DNA of 64,000 nucleotides from positions 868,001 to 932,000 of the forward strand of contig NZ_PEGF01000002.1 in NCBI RefSeq assembly GCF_002742635.1, written 5' to 3'. The DNA is from Caulobacter sp. X (lineage in GTDB: Bacteria; Pseudomonadota; Alphaproteobacteria; Caulobacterales; Caulobacteraceae). The position numbers were made by a program, and so were the translations under genes. This document shows positions 24,319-33,163 of this stretch, one piece after another; within the stretch, counting starts at the first letter, position 1; each line of letters starts with the position of its first letter. The notes under the pieces are model-generated. The model had not been told where the DNA came from, did not search any database, and saw only the letters and a program-made list of their open reading frames with translations.

Positions 24319-27300
24319 ATGGCTCAAGTCATCCTCTCCAGCGTCGGCGCGGCGATCGGCGGGCCGCTGGGCGCGGTGGCGGGCGCGGCGCTGGGGGCGG
24401 CGGTCGACCAGGCCGCGCTCTCGGCGTTGTCGCCCGCGCGCCAAGTCGGTCCGCGCATCCCCGAGCTTCGTCTGACCGGCGCCGCCGAGGGCGCGGCGCT
24501 GCCGTGCGTGTTCGGTCGCGCGCGGGTCGGCGGCCAGGTGATCTGGGCCGCGCGCTTTCGCGAGAAGCGGATCGAGGGTCGCGTCGGCGGCTCGAAGGGC
24601 CAGAAGACGACGTCCTACGCCTACAGCCTGTCGTTCGCCGTCGCGGTGGCCGAGGGACCGATCGACGGGATCGGCCGGGTCTGGGCCGACGGGCGGGTCA
24701 TGGAGCTCTCGGGCGTCACGATGCGCGTCCATCTGGGGACCGAGGACCAGGCGCCCGATCCGCTGATCGCCGCCATCGAGGGCGCTGCGCCGGCCTATCG
24801 CGGCGTCGCCTATGTGGTTTTCGAGGACCTGCCGCTGGAGGCGTTCGGCAATCGTCCGCCGCAGCTCTCCTTCGAAGTCTTCCGTCGGCCTCGCACGCCC
24901 GGCGATCCGCCGGGCCTGGAGGAGCGGCTGAAGGGCGTCTGCCTGATCCCGGGCGCGGGCGAATTCGTCTATGCGACCGAAGCTGTCCTGCGTCGCGAGG
25001 GTCTGACCCGCGCGGCCAGCGAGAGCGTCCACAACGCCGACGGCCGCGCCGACCTCGTCGTGGCGCTGGACCAGCTGCAGGCGCAGCTGCCGAACGTCGA
25101 TCATGTCACCCTGGTCGTCGCCTGGTTCGGGACGGACCTGCGCTGCGGCCAGTGCCAGATCCGGCCGGGCGTCGAGCAAGCGGCCAAGGACACCCTGCCG
25201 ATCGCCTGGAGCGTGGCCGGTGTGGAGCGTTCGGGCGCGCATCTGGTCTCGCTGAAGGACGGCAAGCCCGCCTATGGCGGCACGCCGGCCGACGCGGTGG
25301 TGCTGCAGGCGATCGCCGAGCTGAAGCGGCGGGGCCTGAAGGTCACGCTCTATCCGTTCATCCTGATGGACACCCCGCCGGGCCAGCCCGCCTATCCGTG
25401 GCGCGGCCGGATCGCGTGCGAGGCCGGCGCGGACGGGACGGCGGCGGCGACCGCCCAGGTGAACGCCTTCTTCGACGGCGAATGGGGCCTGCGGCGAATG
25501 GTGCTGCATCAGGCCAGCCTCGCGGCCCAGGCCGGCGGGGTGGACGGCTTCCTGATCGGCTCGGAGCTGCGCGGCGTGACCACCACGCGTGGGCCGGGCG
25601 GGACCTATCCAGCCGTCGCCAAGCTGAAGACCCTGGCGGCCGACGTCCGCGCCGTGCTGGGCGCCTCGACCAAGCTCGGCTACGCGGCGGACTGGTCGGA
25701 ATACTTCGGCCATCAGCCCGCCGACGGGAGCGGCCATGCGGTGTTCCACCTCGACCCGCTGTGGGCCGATCCGAACATCGATTTCGTCGGCGTCGACTGG
25801 TACCCGCCGATCACCGATTGGCGCGAGGGCGAGACCCATCTGGACGCCGCCGCCGGCTTCCTGGGTCCGCACGATCCGGCCTATTTGCGCGCCGGCCTGA
25901 CGGGCGGCGAGGGCTTCGACTGGTATTACCCGAGCCAGGCCGCCCGCGACGCCCAGGCCCGCGCGCCGATCACCGACGGCGCTCATGGCGAGCCTTGGAT
26001 GTTCCGGCCGAAGGACCTGAGGGCCTGGTGGAGCAACCCACACCACGACCGCCCCGGCGGCGTCCGCGCGGCCTCGCCCACGGCCTGGGTTCCGCGGTCC
26101 AAGCCGATCCGCCTGACCGAGTTCGGCTGCCCGGCCGTCGACAAGGGGAGCAATTCGCCGAACCTCTTCATCGATCCCAAGAGCTCCGAGAGCTTCCTGC
26201 CGCCATATTCGACCGGCGAGCGCGACGACTTCGGCCAGCGGCGCTGCCTGGAGGCGGTGCTGGCCTGGCTGGACGACCCGGCCGCCAATCCGGTCTCGCC
26301 CGTCTATGGCGGGCCGATGATCGAGGCCGCCAGCGCCTGGTGCTGGGACGCGCGACCGTTCCCGGACTTCCCGGCGCGGTCGGAGGTCTGGGCGGACGGG
26401 AGCTCGTGGACCTTGGGCCACTGGCTGACCGGCCGCGCCGGGATCGCGCCGTTGCCCGAGCTGATCCGGGCCCTGGGCGCGCGGGCCGGCGTGGCGATCG
26501 ATCCGGGCGAGGCGGGCGGTTCGGTGGGCGGCTATGTCGTCGACCGGCCGATGCGCCTGCGCGACGCGCTCGCACCCCTCACCGAGGCCTTCGCCCTGGA
26601 TCCCGTCGAGCGCGGCGATCACATGAAGATGCTGGCCCGCTCGGGTCGCGTGGCGGGCGCGCTGGCGGAGAGCGATCTCGTCCGCCCCGACGACGGCGTC
26701 GTCGAGCGCGAGACCCGCGTGCTGGAGCCCGCCGCCGAGGCCCTGCGCCTGCGCTTCCTGGACGCCGGGCGCGACTATCAGGTGGGCGCGGTGGTCGTGC
26801 GGCGCGAGCAGGGCGAGGGGACTCGCGACACCGACGCGCCGATGGTGCTGGCCGCCCCCGACGCCGAGGCCTGCGCCCGCCGCATGCTGGCCGCCGACGA
26901 GGCCGCGCGGCGCTCGCGGATCCTCCATCTGTCGCCTTCGGCCGCCCTGCGGCTGGAGCCCGGCGACCGCCTGGCCCACGACGGCGGCGCCTGGCGGGTG
27001 TCGCGCCTGGATCTCGACGAGCGGCCGCGCGCGACCCTGGTCCCCGTCGTGGCCGGGCAGGGGGTGAGCGGCGGTCTCGACTGGACGCCGGCCCCGCCGA
27101 AAGAGCCTTCGCCGCCGCCGGTGCTGCGGGTGCTGGACCTGCCGTCGGACGGCGCCCTGGCGGATGACGCCCGGCCCCTGGTCGCGGCGGCCGCCGAGCC
27201 GTGGCGGCCCTTGGACATCCACGCCGGCCCCGACCTCGACACCCTGAGCGTGAGAGCGCGCGTCAGCCGGCCCGCGACGCTGGGCGTGACCCTGACCGAG

Positions 27301-28029
27301 CTCTCGCCCGCCTCGCCACACCGTGTCGACCGCGCGGGGAGCCTGACGGTGCGGATGGAGGGGAGCAGCCTGTCCTCGGCGTCGCTCGGCGCGGTGCTGG
27401 CCGGCCGCAACGCCCTGGCGATCCAGGCGGGCGACGGGGTCTGGGAGGTGATCGGCTATCGCGACGCCCAGCTGATCTCGCCGGACGTCTGGCGCCTGTC
27501 GGGCCTGCTGCGCGGCCAGCGCGACGGCGCGGCCAGCGAGGCGGTGATCCTGGCTGGCGCGCCGGTCGTGCTGCTGGACGAGGCGGTGGTCCCGATGGAG
27601 GTCGCCGCCTTCGAGCGCGGGGGTCCGCTGAAGGTCCGCGCGGCCCCAGCCGGCGGTCCTCCGGCAGGGGCGGGGACGGCCGAGGCGACGGTGGTCTGGA
27701 CTGGCCGGGCCCTGCGGCCGCTGGCCCCGGCGCACTTGCGGACGCGAATGGTCGGCGGCGACTTGCGGGTCTCGTGGATCCGCCGCGCCCGGGCCGGCGG
27801 CGACGTCTGGGCCGGCGAGGTCCCGCTGGTCGAGGGCGTCGAGCGGTATCGTGTCCGCGTGCTGGACGGCGCCGCGGTCCTGCGCGAGGTCGAGGTGTCG
27901 GAGCCGGTCTTTGTCTACGCCGCCGTCATGCGAGCGGCCGACGCGCCGTCCTCCGCCGCGCGCTTGGAGGTCGCCCAGGCCGACGCCCTTTACGGCTGGG
28001 GCGCCGTGGTGACGACAGTATTGTGGTAA
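24319..28029 (+). CDS. GTA tail tip/host specificity protein (gp15)
   Basis: A 1236-residue megatron-like tip protein. It starts with a Gly/Ala hydrophobic segment (IGGPLGAVAGAALGAAVD), followed by a hub-like part (PCVFGRARVGGQVIWAARF), a TIM-barrel-like GTA domain at about 400-720 (DGFLIGSELRGVTTTRGPGG, IDFVGVDWYPPITDWREGE, RLTEFGCPAVDKGSN), a phage-tail domain (about 760-930) and a beta-rich end. It binds the recipient surface. GAGGAGTTCGAAG is the ribosome site for the ATG at 24319. It is the last structural gene. Confidence 0.95.
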   Translation: MAQVILSSVGAAIGGPLGAVAGAALGAAVDQAALSALSPARQVGPRIPELRLTGAAEGAALPCVFGRARVGGQVIWAARFREKRIEGRVGGSKGQKTTSYAYSLSFAVAVAEGPIDGIGRVWADGRVMELSGVTMRVHLGTEDQAPDPLIAAIEGAAPAYRGVAYVVFEDLPLEAFGNRPPQLSFEVFRRPRTPGDPPGLEERLKGVCLIPGAGEFVYATEAVLRREGLTRAASESVHNADGRADLVVALDQLQAQLPNVDHVTLVVAWFGTDLRCGQCQIRPGVEQAAKDTLPIAWSVAGVERSGAHLVSLKDGKPAYGGTPADAVVLQAIAELKRRGLKVTLYPFILMDTPPGQPAYPWRGRIACEAGADGTAAATAQVNAFFDGEWGLRRMVLHQASLAAQAGGVDGFLIGSELRGVTTTRGPGGTYPAVAKLKTLAADVRAVLGASTKLGYAADWSEYFGHQPADGSGHAVFHLDPLWADPNIDFVGVDWYPPITDWREGETHLDAAAGFLGPHDPAYLRAGLTGGEGFDWYYPSQAARDAQARAPITDGAHGEPWMFRPKDLRAWWSNPHHDRPGGVRAASPTAWVPRSKPIRLTEFGCPAVDKGSNSPNLFIDPKSSESFLPPYSTGERDDFGQRRCLEAVLAWLDDPAANPVSPVYGGPMIEAASAWCWDARPFPDFPARSEVWADGSSWTLGHWLTGRAGIAPLPELIRALGARAGVAIDPGEAGGSVGGYVVDRPMRLRDALAPLTEAFALDPVERGDHMKMLARSGRVAGALAESDLVRPDDGVVERETRVLEPAAEALRLRFLDAGRDYQVGAVVVRREQGEGTRDTDAPMVLAAPDAEACARRMLAADEAARRSRILHLSPSAALRLEPGDRLAHDGGAWRVSRLDLDERPRATLVPVVAGQGVSGGLDWTPAPPKEPSPPPVLRVLDLPSDGALADDARPLVAAAAEPWRPLDIHAGPDLDTLSVRARVSRPATLGVTLTELSPASPHRVDRAGSLTVRMEGSSLSSASLGAVLAGRNALAIQAGDGVWEVIGYRDAQLISPDVWRLSGLLRGQRDGAASEAVILAGAPVVLLDEAVVPMEVAAFERGGPLKVRAAPAGGPPAGAGTAEATVVWTGRALRPLAPAHLRTRMVGGDLRVSWIRRARAGGDVWAGEVPLVEGVERYRVRVLDGAAVLREVEVSEPVFVYAAVMRAADAPSSAARLEVAQADALYGWGAVVTTVLW

Positions 28030-28118
28030 AAATGCCACATGAGGGCTTGCGCGGCGCGCTGGACGTTCTAGATGGAGGGCGTTACCCCAACCTGCCCCCA
28101 GCTTGATGAGGACCTTCC

Positions 28119-29045
28119 TTGGCGCGTGACCCCTACCAGGAACTCGGCGTTTCCCGCACCGCGAGCGCGGACGAGATCCGCAAGGCGTTCCGCAAGCTCG
28201 CCAAGCAGCATCATCCGGACACCAACCCCGGCGACAAGAAGGCCGAGGAGAAGTTCAAGCAGGTCAGCGCCGCCTTCGACATCGTCGGCGATCCGGAGAA
28301 GCGCAAGAAGTTCGACCTGGGCCAGATCGACGCCGATGGGCGCGAGACCATGCGCGGCTTCGGCGGCCAGCCCGGCAACGGTCCGTTCAACGCCGGCGGC
28401 TTTGGCCGAGGCGGCTTCCGCGTCGACGAGGGTCCGGAGATCGACCTCTCGGACCTGTTCGGCGGGATGTTCGGCGGCGGTCGCGGACCGTTCGGCGGCG
28501 GCGGCCAGACCGGCGGCTTCGCCCCGCGCGGCGCCGATGTGAAGGCGCGCCTCGAGATCGACCTGGAGGAGGCGATCAAGGGCGGGAAGAAGCGGGTCAG
28601 CTTCTCGGACGGCCGCACGATCGACGTCACCATCCCGGCCGGCGCCCAGGAAGGCCAGACCCTGCGCCTGAAGGGGCAGGGCAGCCCAGGGCGCGGCGGG
28701 GCCGGCGACGCCATGATCGAACTGGCGATCAAGCCGCACCCGATCTATCGCCGCGAGGGCGACGCGCTGGTCATGGACTTGGCCGTCTCGGTCCCCGACG
28801 CGGTGCTGGGCGGCAAGGTCGAGGCCCCCACGCCCGACGGCAATGTGATGCTGAACGTCCCCAAGGGCAGCAACAGCGGCCAGACCCTGCGCCTGAAGGG
28901 CCGCGGCTTCGCCGACGCCAAGGGCAAGCGCGGCGACCTGCTGGCGCGTCTGGTCGTCACCCTGCCCGAGACGATCGACCAGGACCTCGAGAAATTCGCC
29001 CAGGCCTGGCGCGAGCAGAAGCCGTATACGCCGAAGCGGAAGTAG
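28119..29045 (+). CDS. DnaJ/CbpA-like J-domain co-chaperone
   Basis: 308 residues: J domain (ARDPYQELGVSRTASADEIR, HPDTNPGD with the HPD triad at about 33-35), a Gly/Phe-rich linker (about 80-140, with repeated FGG), and two DnaJ C-terminal beta domains; the zinc-finger domain of true DnaJ is missing, so this is the type II (CbpA/DjlA-like) form. It stimulates DnaK. The start is TTG at 28119 behind TGAGGAC. It follows the GTA cluster but has no known link to it. Confidence 0.93.
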   Translation: MARDPYQELGVSRTASADEIRKAFRKLAKQHHPDTNPGDKKAEEKFKQVSAAFDIVGDPEKRKKFDLGQIDADGRETMRGFGGQPGNGPFNAGGFGRGGFRVDEGPEIDLSDLFGGMFGGGRGPFGGGGQTGGFAPRGADVKARLEIDLEEAIKGGKKRVSFSDGRTIDVTIPAGAQEGQTLRLKGQGSPGRGGAGDAMIELAIKPHPIYRREGDALVMDLAVSVPDAVLGGKVEAPTPDGNVMLNVPKGSNSGQTLRLKGRGFADAKGKRGDLLARLVVTLPETIDQDLEKFAQAWREQKPYTPKRK

Positions 29046-29112
29046 GGCGGCGTGCGCGGTCGAAAGCGTGTCCGACCGTGACAGAACGACGCAGCCCGTT
29101 CATAAGCTGAGC

Positions 29113-29129
29113 GTTCAGTCTCCATTCAG
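29113..29129 (+). promoter_or_regulatory. direct repeat, probable OmpR/PhoP-type regulator site
   Basis: GTTCAG-TCTCC-ATTCAG is a pair of 6-mers spaced 5 bp (11-bp phase), the layout bound by OmpR/PhoB-class regulators; a third related word GTTCCG begins at 29134. It lies 24 bp before the PepSY gene, next to a response regulator gene, so autoregulation is plausible. Confidence 0.5.
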
Positions 29130-29153
29130 CCGCGTTCCGTTAGACCGGAGAGC

Positions 29154-29474
29154 ATGAAAACGATCCGCGTCATCCTCGTCGCCGCCGCGCTGGCCGCCGC
29201 CCTTCCGGGCGCGGCGTCGGCGCAGCGTCGTGGGCCCGACTCGCTGGGCGCCGACTGGCGCGCGCAGCAGGACGAGGCGCGGGGCGGCGTGCAGTCGGGG
29301 CGCCTGGTGCCGCTGTCGCGGGTGATCGAGATGATCTCGCGCCGCGTGCCGGGCCGCGTGCTCGACGCCGGTCTCGAAGGCCGCAATTACCGCGTCCGCT
29401 GGGCCACGGCCGACGGGCGCCGCATCGACTTCATCGTCGACGCCGAGACCGGACAGATCATCAGCGGGGGCTGA
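29154..29474 (+). CDS. exported PepSY domain protein
   Basis: 106 residues with a signal peptide (MKTIRVILVAAALAAALPGA, cleavage after ASA) and one PepSY-like domain (LVPLSRVIEMISRRVPGRVL, YRVRWATADGRRIDFIVDAE, closing TGQIISGG). Small PepSY proteins often precede a regulator/kinase pair and may modulate the sensor in the periplasm. The response regulator ATG is 18 bp downstream, so the three genes form one operon. Confidence 0.85.
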   Translation: MKTIRVILVAAALAAALPGAASAQRRGPDSLGADWRAQQDEARGGVQSGRLVPLSRVIEMISRRVPGRVLDAGLEGRNYRVRWATADGRRIDFIVDAETGQIISGG

Positions 29475-29491
29475 GGAGTTTTCGAGGACCC

Positions 29492-30169
29492 ATGCGCATC
29501 CTGCTCGTCGAGGACGATCCCGATCTGACGCGCCAGCTGAAGCTGGCCCTGGCCGACGCCGGCTACGCCGTCGACCACGCCCCCGATGGCGAGGAAGCCC
29601 AGTTCCTGGGCGAGACCGAGCCCTATGACGCGGTGATCCTCGATCTTGGCCTGCCCAAGGTGGACGGCGTGTCGGTGCTGGAGCGCTGGCGGCGCGGCAA
29701 TGTCACGACCCCGGTCCTGATCCTGACCGCGCGCGGCGCTTGGAGCGACAAGGTCGCCGGCTTCGACGCGGGCGCCGACGACTATCTGGCCAAGCCCTTC
29801 CACACCGAGGAGCTCTTGGCGCGCCTTAGGGCCCTGCTGCGCCGCTCGGCCGGCCACGCGGCCCCGTCGCTGTCGTGCGGAGCGCTGCGCCTGGACCCGC
29901 GCGCGGCCCGCGCCAGCGTCAATGGCGAGCCGCTGCGCCTGACCTCGCTGGAATACCGCCTGCTGCACTACATGATGATGCACCAGGGCCGGGTGATCGG
30001 CCGCACCGAGCTGGTCGAGCACCTGTACGACCAGGACTTCGACCGCGACAGCAACACCATCGAGGTGTTCATCGGCCGCTTGCGGAAAAAGCTGGGCGCC
30101 GAGCGGATCGAGACCGTCCGGGGCCTGGGCTATCGCCTGGCGCCGCTGCCGGGCGAAGACGCGGCCTAA
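29492..30169 (+). CDS. OmpR/PhoP-type response regulator
   Basis: 225 residues: receiver domain with acidic pocket VEDD, phospho-acceptor D51 (VILDLGLPKVDG), T in LILTARG and K in YLAKPF; then a winged helix DNA-binding domain (SLEYRLLHYMMMHQGRVIGR, IEVFIGRLRKKL, VRGLGYRL). It is closest to PhoP-type regulators. The gene for its kinase begins 4 bp after its stop. Confidence 0.95.
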   Translation: MRILLVEDDPDLTRQLKLALADAGYAVDHAPDGEEAQFLGETEPYDAVILDLGLPKVDGVSVLERWRRGNVTTPVLILTARGAWSDKVAGFDAGADDYLAKPFHTEELLARLRALLRRSAGHAAPSLSCGALRLDPRAARASVNGEPLRLTSLEYRLLHYMMMHQGRVIGRTELVEHLYDQDFDRDSNTIEVFIGRLRKKLGAERIETVRGLGYRLAPLPGEDAA

Positions 30170-30173
30170 TCTT

Positions 30174-31565
30174 TTGTTGGACCTGCGCCGCCGTTCGCTG
30201 GTCCGCCGCCTGATCCTGATCGCCGGGATCTGGACCCTGTTGGTCGTGGTGATCGCGGGCGTCTTCCTGACCGCCCAATTCCGCGGCGCGGCCATCCGGC
30301 GCTTCGACCAGTCGCTGGCCGTGCTGACCGACGACCTCTATGCGGGCTCGACGGTCGAGGCCGGCGTGCTGAAGGCGCCGTTCCTGACCGACATCCGGGC
30401 CACGCGCGCCTATTCCGGCCGCTACTGGGTGATCCTGGACAAGTCGCCGGACGGGTCGATGAAGCCGATCGAGCGCTCGCGCTCGCTGTTCGACAGCGAC
30501 CTGATGCTGTCCTCGGCCCAGATCGACAAGCTGGACGCCGCGCCGGGCAAGACCCAGTACTTCGACATGCGCGGGCCGCAGGACAAGCCGCTGCGCGCCG
30601 CCGCCATCCTGACCCGCCTGCCGGGCTATCCCGATCCGGTGGTGTTCCTGGCGGCCGAGGACCGCTCGCCGATCGACGACGACGCCGACCGCTTCGCCCG
30701 CATCACCGCCTTCGCCCTCCTGATCCTGGGCGGCGGCCTGATCCTGGGCATGGTCGTGCAGGTGCGCTTTGGCCTGCAGCCGCTGTTTCGCCTGCGCCGC
30801 GAGGTGGCGTCAGTCCGGCGGGGCAAGGCCGAGCGGGTCGAGGGCGTCTATCCCGAAGAGCTGGCGCCGCTGGCGACCGAGCTGAACGCCCTGCTGGCCC
30901 ACAACCAGGAGGTCGTCGAGCGGCAGCGCACCCACGTCGGCAACCTGGCGCACGCGCTGAAGACGCCGATCTCGGTCATGCTGACCGAGGCCAACCAGCA
31001 GCCGGGCCAGCTGGCCGAGGTGGTCGAGCGCCAAGCCCAGACCATGCGCGAGCAGGTCGATCACCATCTTCGCCGCGCCCGCGCCGCCGCCCGCTCCCAG
31101 ACCAGCGGCGAACGCACGCCGGTCGAGCCGATCCTGGACGAGCTAGCCGTCACCCTGGAGCGCATCTTCCAGGACAAGGCGGACGGACGCGGGATCGAGA
31201 TCGACTGGCGCTGCCCCGAGGACCTGGCCTTCCAGGGCGAGAAGCAGGACCTCCTCGAACTGGTCGGCAACGTCATGGAGAACGCCGGCAAGTGGTGCCG
31301 GGGAAGGATCCGCGTCGACGCGACGCCGTCGGGCGAGACGCGGATGATCGTGACCGTCGACGACGACGGTCCCGGCCTGCCGCCCGAAGAACGGGCCCAG
31401 GCGCTGAAGCGCGGCCAGCGGCTGGACGAAAACGCGCCGGGCTCGGGCCTTGGCCTGTCGATCGTCGATGAGCTGGCGCGCGCCTATGGCGGCTCGGTCC
31501 AGCTTGGTGAATCGCCGATGGGCGGATTGCGGGTCGCGCTGGACCTGCCGCGCGCGGAAGCCTGA
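30174..31565 (+). CDS. PhoQ-like sensor histidine kinase
   Basis: 463 residues with two membrane segments (about 12-34 and 175-200) around a periplasmic domain of about 140 residues, a juxtamembrane HAMP-like linker, a HisKA site in HVGNLAHALKTPISVM (H about 260) and an ATPase domain (GNVMENAGKW N box, DDGPGLP, GSGLGLSIV). The start is TTG at 30174, with a second TTG next to it; neither has a strong ribosome site, and translation is probably coupled to the regulator gene. Confidence 0.92.
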   Translation: MLDLRRRSLVRRLILIAGIWTLLVVVIAGVFLTAQFRGAAIRRFDQSLAVLTDDLYAGSTVEAGVLKAPFLTDIRATRAYSGRYWVILDKSPDGSMKPIERSRSLFDSDLMLSSAQIDKLDAAPGKTQYFDMRGPQDKPLRAAAILTRLPGYPDPVVFLAAEDRSPIDDDADRFARITAFALLILGGGLILGMVVQVRFGLQPLFRLRREVASVRRGKAERVEGVYPEELAPLATELNALLAHNQEVVERQRTHVGNLAHALKTPISVMLTEANQQPGQLAEVVERQAQTMREQVDHHLRRARAAARSQTSGERTPVEPILDELAVTLERIFQDKADGRGIEIDWRCPEDLAFQGEKQDLLELVGNVMENAGKWCRGRIRVDATPSGETRMIVTVDDDGPGLPPEERAQALKRGQRLDENAPGSGLGLSIVDELARAYGGSVQLGESPMGGLRVALDLPRAEA

Positions 31566-31666
31566 TCGATTGCGACGCCTCGTCGCGGGGGCGAGAGCGC
31601 GCGTTCCGAACGGCTAAGCTGCCTTGTAGCCTCAGGTTTCGTGCGAAGACACGCATGCGGCGCGCA

Positions 31667-31682
31667 CGCGATTTTTATCGCG
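31667..31682 (+). terminator. hairpin with short T-tract after the kinase gene
   Basis: CGCGAT and ATCGCG pair around TTTT, followed by TTTCGG, 102 bp after the kinase stop. The U-tract is short, so this is a weak terminator call. Confidence 0.35.
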
Positions 31683-31755
31683 TTTCGGAAATCCTTAACC
31701 TCGATCCGAACATGGTTGACGGAACTGTCGGTTGCATGAACCGACATGGGGATTC

Positions 31756-33087
31756 ATGGCCGCCATAGCCGCCCATAAACTGCAGCTGATCCGGACGCTG
31801 GTGGAGACCGCGCCGGATGCGGCGCTGCGCAGCCTGGAGCTGGCCCTGGCGGGGACCGGCGCCCAGAGCATTTTCGCGCCCGTGCGCGAGCTGGTCGAGG
31901 AAGAGACCGCCAACCGCTTCGTCCGCAACAACGTGCTGGCCCCCATCGTTCCCCTTTGCGCCAAGCGCGAGGAGGGGGCCATCGCCTTTCCGCCGCCCGT
32001 GCTGGCGCGGACCTGGCGCGCTCTGCGCGGCATCGCCCCGCGCGAGGCGCAGGAGGCCGCGGCCAAGTGCAATCCCTGGGATCTTGAGCAGGGCCCGCCG
32101 CTGGTCTTCGACGAGCTGTGCAAGATCGGCGCGGCGGCGCTGCGCGATCCCGAGAACGCCGCCTTCGACAGCGTCCGCTCGCTCTGCGATCCCGAAGAGC
32201 TGGCCATGTGCCTGCAACTGGCGCCGATCGTCCGCACCTGCCTGCCCCGGCTGTCGGAATGGGTCAGCCGGATGTCGGACGAGCGGGCCGCCGCCGCGCG
32301 GCTGGCTTATAACGACGCCTGCCGCATCCGCGAGGACGCCGGGCCGCTGCTGCTGGACATTCTCTCGGCCCACCTGCCCGACGAGTGGCGCATCTTGCGG
32401 GTGATCTCCGCCGTGATGGATCGGCCCAGCGATCGTTATCTGGCCTCGTCCGAGGTCAAGGGCTTGGGCGAACGCTTCCTGGCCGACATCGAGGCCTCGA
32501 TCGCCCATATCGAGATCTTCGACTTCGGCGGCGGCGAGGCGGCTGGCCGCGAGGCCGCCCTGCGCGCCCAGAAGGTGCAGTTGCAGATCGTCGAGTTCGA
32601 ACAGTCGGTCGATCTGAACAAGGACGGGCCGTGGGGAAGACGGGTCGCGCGCTTCAAGCAGACCATGGCCAAGGCCTGCGAAGCCCGGATGGATCAGATC
32701 GAACGCGAGCTGGGCAAGGCGCTGCCGACCCGCCCGATCTCGATGCTGGCCAAGAAGGGCTCGCGCGGCGTCGCCAAGCTGGTCGCCGAGCCGGACGAGG
32801 CCATGCTGAACCGCGCCCGCGGCGGCCTGGCCTTCATCGCCGAGCTGCGGCCCTGCGCCGACAAGGCCGGCTATGGCAGCAGCCGCCTGAAGATCCTCGA
32901 AAAGTTGAACGCCTATCTCGACCCCTATATCGAGGACGTGCTGCACGTGGCTCGCACCGGCGACGGCGGGGATCCGGGCCTCGCCATGCAGTACCTGAAC
33001 GTCGCCGCCGGCTTCATCGCCTACACTCGCGACGACAAGACCGCCGAGATCGTCCGCCGCCGCGCGGCCGCCGCGATCGCGGCCTAG
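31756..33087 (+). CDS. uncharacterised 443-residue protein
   Basis: I do not recognise a family. The protein is soluble, helical and lacks a signal peptide or membrane segment. Noticeable are a Leu/Ala-rich start (HKLQLIRTLVETAPDAALRS), a repeated acidic middle, MLAKKGSRGVAKLV, and a C-terminal helical bundle (SSRLKILEKLNAYLDPYIED). The ATG at 31756 is taken over an upstream TTG at 31732; a GGGGATT is the only ribosome-like signal. Its neighbours are a PhoP/PhoQ-like pair and the ccm operon. Base composition is the same as around it, so it is native. Confidence 0.75.
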   Translation: MAAIAAHKLQLIRTLVETAPDAALRSLELALAGTGAQSIFAPVRELVEEETANRFVRNNVLAPIVPLCAKREEGAIAFPPPVLARTWRALRGIAPREAQEAAAKCNPWDLEQGPPLVFDELCKIGAAALRDPENAAFDSVRSLCDPEELAMCLQLAPIVRTCLPRLSEWVSRMSDERAAAARLAYNDACRIREDAGPLLLDILSAHLPDEWRILRVISAVMDRPSDRYLASSEVKGLGERFLADIEASIAHIEIFDFGGGEAAGREAALRAQKVQLQIVEFEQSVDLNKDGPWGRRVARFKQTMAKACEARMDQIERELGKALPTRPISMLAKKGSRGVAKLVAEPDEAMLNRARGGLAFIAELRPCADKAGYGSSRLKILEKLNAYLDPYIEDVLHVARTGDGGDPGLAMQYLNVAAGFIAYTRDDKTAEIVRRRAAAAIAA

Positions 33088-33097
33088 AGCGTCGGCG

Positions 33098-33122
33098 GCG
33101 CTTGACGCCCTTAAGCGCTTTT
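33098..33122 (+). terminator. possible terminator before the ccm operon
   Basis: GCGCTT and AAGCGC pair around nine bases, followed by TTTT, 11 bp after the stop of the uncharacterised gene. Confidence 0.4.
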
Positions 33123-33163
33123 CCCACTAACGGCCGACGTCAGAACAAGCTAACACCCGCATC

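Noticed and set aside
13364-28029. Intact temperate prophage
   Set aside because: There is no integrase, repressor, replication or lysis gene, and the gene order with gp10, gp10.1 and DUF2460/DUF2163/NlpC/gp15 is the GTA order, so it is a GTA rather than a prophage.
24226-28038. A 1270-codon open frame on the reverse strand opposite GTA gp15
   Set aside because: It is a shadow of a high-GC coding region; the forward frame encodes a clear GTA tail protein, and the reverse product is low-complexity Arg/Gly/His-rich without motifs.
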